Shown: positions 6,399 through 9,335 of the stretch, in pieces
Layout of the letters: every line of letters begins with the position of its first letter
How positions within the stretch are numbered: position 1 is the stretch's first letter
Assembly: GCA_028699715.1 (NCBI GenBank)
Contig: JAQVUC010000030.1
Location: forward strand, 1 to 9,335
DNA length: 9,335 nt
Direction: 5' to 3'
Source: Anaerolineaceae bacterium
GTDB lineage: Bacteria > Chloroflexota > Anaerolineae > Anaerolineales > Anaerolineaceae
Notes under the pieces: model-generated
What the model was told of the DNA's origin: nothing
The model's database searches: none
What the model saw: only the letters and a program-made list of their open reading frames with translations
Made by a program: the position numbers and the translations under genes

Positions 6399-6755
6399 AT
6401 GACAACACAAGAGAATCCACAAGGAAGTATCTACATCCTTTCACAAGCGATCAGAACTGTTGCCAGAAATGCCGCGCTGCAATCCTACGGCGTGATCAGT
6501 TTGACGCCTGGCAATGTCGGTGAATCCGTTACCCGCTTATTTAACAAGGACGCTGATTTTGGAGTCATTGTCAAGTCAGAAGATGATGGGATCAGCCTTG
6601 AGCTGAACCTTGTTATTGAGTATGGACTTCGGATCAAAACGGTCACTGACTCTGTGGCTGAGAGTGTTAAATATGCTGTTGAAAAAACAATGGCGGTACC
6701 GGTCAAGCGCGTGGATGTTCACGTCAGAGGTTTACGAGTAAGCAACCCGGATTAA
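6399..6755 (+). CDS. Asp23/Gls24 family envelope stress-response protein (YloU-like)
   Basis: A 118-residue protein of the Asp23/Gls24 (DUF322) family. Family traits are the N-terminal GSIYILSQAIRTVARNAAL block (9-27), the YGVISL motif (30-35), a beta-strand core, and the C-terminal block running from GLRI (77-80) through SVAESVKYAVEKTM to VDVHVRGLRV (105-114). No signal peptide or membrane segment is seen, so it is cytoplasmic. In Firmicutes, relatives associate with the envelope through the partner AmaP and are linked to alkaline or wall stress; yloU lies next to yloV in Bacillus, as here. The molecular role is unknown. The ATG at 6399 has AAAAGG about 9 bases upstream, within GGAGAAAAGG. 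The stop is 17 bases before fakA, so the two form an operon. Confidence 0.92.
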   Translation: MTTQENPQGSIYILSQAIRTVARNAALQSYGVISLTPGNVGESVTRLFNKDADFGVIVKSEDDGISLELNLVIEYGLRIKTVTDSVAESVKYAVEKTMAVPVKRVDVHVRGLRVSNPD

Positions 6756-6772
6756 CCGGCCACAGGTGAATA

Positions 6773-8455
6773 ATGAATCAGAATACGTATGTTCTTCCCG
6801 ATGAAGCGGCGCGTCACAAGCTGCTCCAGTCACCATTAACTGGTGACGGATTGATGTTGTTATTTGAAGCCGGTTTGATTTGGTTGACCACAAACCAGGC
6901 TTATGTGAATTCCCTCAACGTGTTTCCAGTACCTGATGGGGATACTGGAACCAACATGGTCCTGACCATGCAAGCGGCCTTTTCAGAGGCCGACCAAAAG
7001 CGCACCAGTAATGTGGGAGAAACCGCCCGCGCCTTTGCCCAGGGGGCTTTGATGGGTGCCAGAGGAAACTCCGGTGTTATCCTTTCACAGATCTGGCGTG
7101 GTTTTTCCCGTGCTTTGGACCACTACGAGACCATGGATTCAGGTTTGCTCATTCGCGCCATGCAGGAAGCCCGAAACACGGCTTACAAAGGCGTGGTGAA
7201 ACCGGTTGAAGGTACTATTCTTACAGTCATCAAAGATATGACCTACGCGGCCGAGAAATCCATCGACACCAATGTAACCCTGAGCGAGATGCTTTTGACT
7301 ATCGTTCAGGCCGGTGATGAGAGTGTCAAAAGGACCCCGGAATTACTGCCCATCCTCAAGCAGGCTGGCGTGGTCGATTCGGGGGGTACAGGCTTGTTTT
7401 ACATATTTGAAGGCATGCTGCGCCTGATCCAAGGTCAGGGTTTGGATGCGTCTGGTGCCACTCTCAAACCACTGGCAGAATTGGACCTGGCAAACGCCAT
7501 GGAAACGGTGGAAGAGGGACAGGATTATGAGGTCGTGATCGACTTTGCCCCGCATCAACACTTTTCGTTGGACTCTTACTACGAAGAATTGACCAAAATC
7601 GGCACCAGCATCCAGGTGGGTGAGGGCGACGGCATTTACCGCATGCACATCCACACCGAACTTGCCAAACGTTACGAGCCCATCAGTTACACCGAAAGCC
7701 AGGGCATTGTCAAAAAAATCATGATGGAAAACCTGCAGGACCAGGTTGGGGAACGCAACGAGCAGAAATCCGAACTGACCCTTACCCCCGTCAATCCAGG
7801 CGAAGTCGCTGTAGTGGCTGTTTCACCGGGTCGGGGTTTGTCCACCATCTTTGCCAGTTTAGGAGCTGCCGCCATCGTCGAGGGTGGTCAGACTATGAAT
7901 CCAAGTGTGCAGGAATTGGTGGCCGCCTTTGAAAACCTACCCACCAACAAAATCATCATTCTGCCAAATAATAAAAACATTTTTTTGGCCGCTCAAAACG
8001 CTGCCAAAGTAAGTGTCAAAGAAATTGGCATTATTAAGAGCCGTAACGCGCCCCAGGGCTTCGCGGCCATGCTGCGCTTGAACCCTGAGGGCACACTGGA
8101 AGAAAATGTGGAATCGATGAAGGAAGCGATTCAGGAAGTCCACACGGGAGAAATCACAATTGCCACTCGTTCGGTTGAGATCGATGGTGTAGTTGTGGGC
8201 AAAGGTGAAGTGATTGCTTTGTACGATGGAAAGTTGATTTCATCTGCCAAAACGATTGAAGAAGCCATTCAAAAGCTGGTTGAAAAATCAGACCTGGATG
8301 AAGTTGAAAGAATTACCTTTTTCTATGGGGAAGGGCTAAACCAGACCCAGGCAAATCACCTGGCTGATGGCGTGCGCGAAAAACACCCTGAGATCGAAAT
8401 CGAGATCCATGACGGTGGACAACCGCATTACCAGTTGATTCTTGCCTTCGAGTAA
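6773..8455 (+). CDS. fakA: Fatty acid kinase subunit FakA (DhaL domain; YloV family)
   Basis: A 560-residue protein of full length for the family. The N-terminal DhaL-like ATP-binding domain (about 25-220) carries the Mg-ATP motif NVFPVPDGDTGTNM (49-62), GARGNSGVILSQ (95-106), VEGTILTVI (145-153) and VVDSGGTG (200-207). A middle domain (about 250-320) has HIH at 292-294. The C-terminal domain is DegV-like (about 340-560) and ends GGQPHYQLILAFE, close to the usual GGQP.Y......E end. FakA phosphorylates fatty acids held by a separate FakB (DegV-family) protein, feeding exogenous fatty acids into phospholipid synthesis. No fakB is in the window. The Cys of the GYCTEF-like motif that usually opens the middle domain appears replaced (DYEVVIDF). 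AGGTGA sits 3 bases before the ATG. A strong terminator follows. Confidence 0.92.
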   Translation: MNQNTYVLPDEAARHKLLQSPLTGDGLMLLFEAGLIWLTTNQAYVNSLNVFPVPDGDTGTNMVLTMQAAFSEADQKRTSNVGETARAFAQGALMGARGNSGVILSQIWRGFSRALDHYETMDSGLLIRAMQEARNTAYKGVVKPVEGTILTVIKDMTYAAEKSIDTNVTLSEMLLTIVQAGDESVKRTPELLPILKQAGVVDSGGTGLFYIFEGMLRLIQGQGLDASGATLKPLAELDLANAMETVEEGQDYEVVIDFAPHQHFSLDSYYEELTKIGTSIQVGEGDGIYRMHIHTELAKRYEPISYTESQGIVKKIMMENLQDQVGERNEQKSELTLTPVNPGEVAVVAVSPGRGLSTIFASLGAAAIVEGGQTMNPSVQELVAAFENLPTNKIIILPNNKNIFLAAQNAAKVSVKEIGIIKSRNAPQGFAAMLRLNPEGTLEENVESMKEAIQEVHTGEITIATRSVEIDGVVVGKGEVIALYDGKLISSAKTIEEAIQKLVEKSDLDEVERITFFYGEGLNQTQANHLADGVREKHPEIEIEIHDGGQPHYQLILAFE

Positions 8456-8475
8456 CCTCTAACAATGAACTAATT

Positions 8476-8505
8476 AAGTGACCCCAATTCCCGGGGTCAT
8501 TTTTG
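8476..8505 (+). terminator. Intrinsic terminator of the asp23-fakA operon
   Basis: TGACCCC (8479-8485), a 7-base loop, GGGGTCA (8493-8499), then TTTTTG. Flanking A and T bases extend the stem. It lies 20-odd bases after the fakA stop. Confidence 0.9.
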
Positions 8506-8580
8506 TAAATAGTAGGGATAGTATTAAAAATATCCAATCAATTTCGCATAGAATTATATGACAACTTTAGGAGGAGATCT

Positions 8581-8655
8581 TTGCTAGTACTGGTTTACGG
8601 AGTCTTCCAGTCCAGTCAGCATGTCCTGACCATTCAAAACAGAAGCGCTTGTTGA
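8581..8655 (+). CDS. Candidate 24-codon ORF with strong Shine-Dalgarno
   Basis: A TTG start at 8581 sits 6 bases after a perfect AGGAGG (8569-8574), the best Shine-Dalgarno in the window. It opens a 24-codon frame (LVLVYGVFQSSQHVLTIQNR...) that ends at a TGA 7 bases before a second small ORF. The peptide is not recognised. Weak evidence: TTG start, short frame, no homologue known to me. It might be a leader peptide, or the AGGAGG could be part of a structured or remnant sequence. Confidence 0.2.
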   Translation: MLVLVYGVFQSSQHVLTIQNRSAC

Positions 8656-8662
8656 AGGAAAG

Positions 8663-8725
8663 ATGTCAGATTTATTGAAATTACTTGGTTGTTGCTTTCT
8701 TTTCTTGCAGATAGATATTAAATGA
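8663..8725 (+). CDS. Candidate 20-codon hydrophobic ORF upstream of moeA
   Basis: ATG at 8663 with AAGGAA just upstream (AGG 4 bases away) opens MSDLLKLLGCCFLFLQIDIK, ending in a TGA at 8723. The middle is hydrophobic with two adjacent cysteines, like a tiny membrane peptide. It would be translated with or just after the preceding 24-codon ORF. It overlaps the candidate moeA promoter. Chance occurrence is quite possible. Confidence 0.15.
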   Translation: MSDLLKLLGCCFLFLQIDIK

Positions 8726-8733
8726 GTACAATA
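8706..8733 (+). promoter_or_regulatory. Candidate moeA promoter
   Basis: TTGCAG and TACAAT separated by 16 bases form a reasonable sigma70-type promoter (positions good to within a base). Its start would fall about 20 bases before the moeA ATG at 8760. Confidence 0.45.
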
Positions 8734-8759
8734 GGGTGACTACTTATTGATTGAATGTT

Positions 8760-9335
8760 ATGTTTAAAGTCAGAACACTTACTGAAACCAAAACGATCAT
8801 AACCAGCCAGTTTGGAAAAATCAGGCTTGGCACTGAAATTGTGCCGCTGACTGACGCTATCGGTCGTTTTACCGCCTCAGACCTGGTTGCTGATACGCAT
8901 ATTCCGGATTTTGACCGCTCAACCGTAGATGGATTTGCGGTGATCAGCCGGGATTTGGTGGGCTGCTCGGAAAGCATCCCGGCCATCCTTCGCAAAATTG
9001 GGGCCACAAAAATGGGAGAAACCCCAAAGGATACGGTTGTCTCTGGTCAATGTTACTACGTTCCAACCGGAGGAGCTTTGCCCAAGGGCGCTGACGCGAT
9101 GGTAATGATTGAATACGTGGAGGACTTTGGTAAGGATGAATTTGCCTTTGTCAAACCTGTCGCACCCGGCGCAAATATGATCTTCCGGGGAGAAGACCTC
9201 ACACCAGGTGACCTGATTTTACCTGCCGGTAAGCAATTGAATGCGGCAGACATCGGCACTTTGGCTGCCATGGGCAGGACGGAAGTGGAAGTTTTTGCTT
9301 CTCCCGTCATCGGCATCATCTCAACCGGAGATGAG
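8760..9335 (+). CDS. moeA: Molybdopterin molybdenumtransferase MoeA (partial)
   Basis: The first 192 codons of MoeA, cut by the right edge. MoeA inserts molybdate into adenylylated molybdopterin in the last step of molybdenum cofactor synthesis. Visible family motifs are DFDRSTVDGFAV (50-61), the PTGGALPKGADAMVMIE block (102-118), GANMIFRGEDL (137-147), DIGTLAAMGRTEVEV (164-178) and the start of the MoCF domain at STGDE (188-192). The ATG at 8760 has no good Shine-Dalgarno; GGGTGA lies about 20 bases upstream, and a TTG at 8751 is in frame. No other molybdenum gene is in the window. Some Gram-positive and Chloroflexota genomes have several moeA copies, so its exact role (Mo or W) is open. Confidence 0.93.
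   Translation, partial: MFKVRTLTETKTIITSQFGKIRLGTEIVPLTDAIGRFTASDLVADTHIPDFDRSTVDGFAVISRDLVGCSESIPAILRKIGATKMGETPKDTVVSGQCYYVPTGGALPKGADAMVMIEYVEDFGKDEFAFVKPVAPGANMIFRGEDLTPGDLILPAGKQLNAADIGTLAAMGRTEVEVFASPVIGIISTGDE

Larger units (their letters stand above)
8506..8759 (+). other. AT-rich intergenic region before moeA
   Basis: About 250 bases between the fakA terminator and moeA. It holds the two tiny candidate ORFs, the candidate moeA promoter, and short hairpins: GTCAG/CTGAC at 8615-8630 and ACTGG/CCAGT at 8589-8611. I see no tRNA, insertion sequence or recognised riboswitch; it does not resemble the molybdenum-cofactor riboswitch as I know it. Confidence 0.5.

Noticed and set aside
8506..8759. 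Molybdenum cofactor riboswitch before moeA
   Set aside because: The position would fit, but I cannot match the conserved core or the long GC-rich stems; only weak 5-bp hairpins are visible.
8744..9007. 87-codon minus-strand frame inside moeA
   Set aside because: Antisense to clear MoeA motifs.

Overview
The window looks like a chromosomal housekeeping region from a peptidoglycan-making bacterium. The best guess is Chloroflexota, probably Anaerolineae. This is inferred from the style of the cell-division genes and the proteins; no rRNA or other decisive marker is present. It holds ten protein genes, two of them cut by the window edges. There is no tRNA, rRNA, CRISPR array, insertion sequence or phage gene.

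Left half (1-3986, minus strand): the start of a division and cell wall (dcw) operon, transcribed right to left. The order is mraZ, rsmH (mraW), an FtsL-like membrane protein, a class B penicillin-binding protein (FtsI type), then the first 56 residues of a Mur ligase, probably MurF. The genes are packed with 1-4 base overlaps or gaps of 6-25 bases. Upstream of mraZ is a sigma70-type promoter. Overlapping it is an array of four 7-bp boxes in exact 10-bp register, very close to the (AAAGTG[T/G]N3)k MraZ operator described in Mollicutes. A stem-loop lies in the mraZ leader.

Middle (3860-6398): a 277-bp divergent intergenic region separates mraZ from a plus-strand serine/threonine kinase gene. 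The kinase has a C-terminal membrane anchor and no extracellular sensor domain, and its transcript may be leaderless. The gene rpe (ribulose-5-phosphate 3-epimerase) follows 10 bases later. The gene rpmB (ribosomal protein L28) converges on rpe from the other strand and has its own terminator.

Right half (6399-9335, plus strand): an Asp23/Gls24-family gene and a fakA-type fatty acid kinase gene form an operon that ends in a clear intrinsic terminator. A 250-bp AT-rich gap follows, with a candidate promoter and two tiny candidate ORFs. The window ends within the first 192 codons of moeA (molybdenum cofactor synthesis).

The block kinase - rpe - rpmB (reversed) - asp23 - fakA matches the prkC-rpe-rpmB-yloU-yloV neighbourhood of Bacillus, without the PP2C phosphatase and RsgA genes. 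I see no wholly new system. The most noteworthy items are the MraZ box array, the tail-anchored non-RD kinase divergent from the dcw operon, the conserved cross-phylum block, and the small ORFs before moeA.
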